DNA of 64,000 bases from Rhizobium sp. LC145 (lineage in GTDB: Bacteria > Pseudomonadota > Alphaproteobacteria > Rhizobiales > Rhizobiaceae): assembly GCF_001005825.1 (NCBI RefSeq), contig NZ_LBHV01000001.1:496001-560000 (forward strand). Reading direction: 5' to 3'. A model generated the notes under the pieces. That model did not search any database. It worked only from the letters and a program-made list of their open reading frames with translations, and was not told the origin of the DNA. The translations under genes and the position numbers were made by a program. Shown here in pieces: positions 63,924-64,000 of the stretch (positions are counted from its first letter, which is position 1; every line of letters begins with the position of its first letter).

Positions 63924-64000
63924 TTAGCCGTCGATCCTGCGGATGGTGGCGCGCTCCATGAAGAACCATGGACGAAGCTTGACGCCGAGCACATTGCCCG
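63924..64000 (-). CDS. C-terminal end of a gene running off the right edge
   Basis: On the minus strand an open frame enters from the edge and reads GNVLGVKLRPWFFMERATIR with four more residues before TAA at 63924-63926. The strongly protein-like ending suggests a real gene truncated by the window. The family is not recognised from 24 residues. Confidence 0.6.
   Translation of the reverse strand, partial: GNVLGVKLRPWFFMERATIRRIDG

Overview
The window reads as chromosomal DNA of a GC-rich alphaproteobacterium of the Rhizobiaceae (Agrobacterium/Rhizobium/Shinella-like). The signs are a permuted two-piece tmRNA gene whose tag reads ANDNNAKEYALAA (the form I remember for Agrobacterium), an alpha-type SspB beside it, the thyA-folA-hflK-hflC run followed by a DegP-type protease, rhizobial families (DUF4169, DUF1835, Pr6Pr, Tlde1/DUF2778) and rhizobial-style intergenic palindromes. 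No rRNA, tRNA, prophage, IS transposase or CRISPR array was found.

Layout. 1-1.5 kb: small hypothetical and membrane proteins. 1.5-8.2 kb: a minus-strand run, an FbpABC-like ABC transporter followed by an EEP phosphoesterase, a Nudix protein and a PhzF protein, with a Pho-box-like site ahead of the first gene. 8.3-22.3 kb: metabolic genes and regulators (aminotransferase, FucU, TetR-ilvC, GST, ribB with an FMN riboswitch, AraC, VOC, alcohol dehydrogenase, HxlR/QOR2, MarR-GNAT fusion, pdxJ, RecD-like helicase). 22.4-25.4 kb: an enolase-superfamily gene, then a lipoprotein/ECF sigma/anti-sigma cassette. 25.4-30.5 kb: DUF4239, LysE, AKR and ilvIH with a leader-peptide attenuator. 30.7-35.8 kb: HerA-like ATPase, miaA, serB and a brnT-brnA-GNAT operon. 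36.1-41.7 kb: degP, hflC, hflK, folA and thyA. 41.8-46 kb: LysR/quinone reductase pair, ssrA, sspB and small conserved genes. 46-56.7 kb: AsmA, a GlcD-like oxidase, a palindrome-rich stretch with a GIY-YIG gene, and a MexEF-type efflux pump. 57-64 kb: UvrD helicase, Pr6Pr, NmrA, M20 amidohydrolase and a Tlde1-like protein.

How genes work together. ilvC, ilvI and ilvH are steps of branched-chain amino-acid synthesis, and the ilvI leader gives a ribosome-based sensor. ssrA tags stalled proteins and sspB delivers tagged proteins to ClpXP. HflK/HflC and DegP act on envelope protein quality. The transporter/phosphoesterase/Nudix run looks like a phosphate-starvation operon. The most unusual item is a stand-alone GIY-YIG nuclease gene flanked by inverted copies of a two-hairpin element whose stems covary, an arrangement that resembles REP/RAYT pairs but with an unrelated nuclease family.
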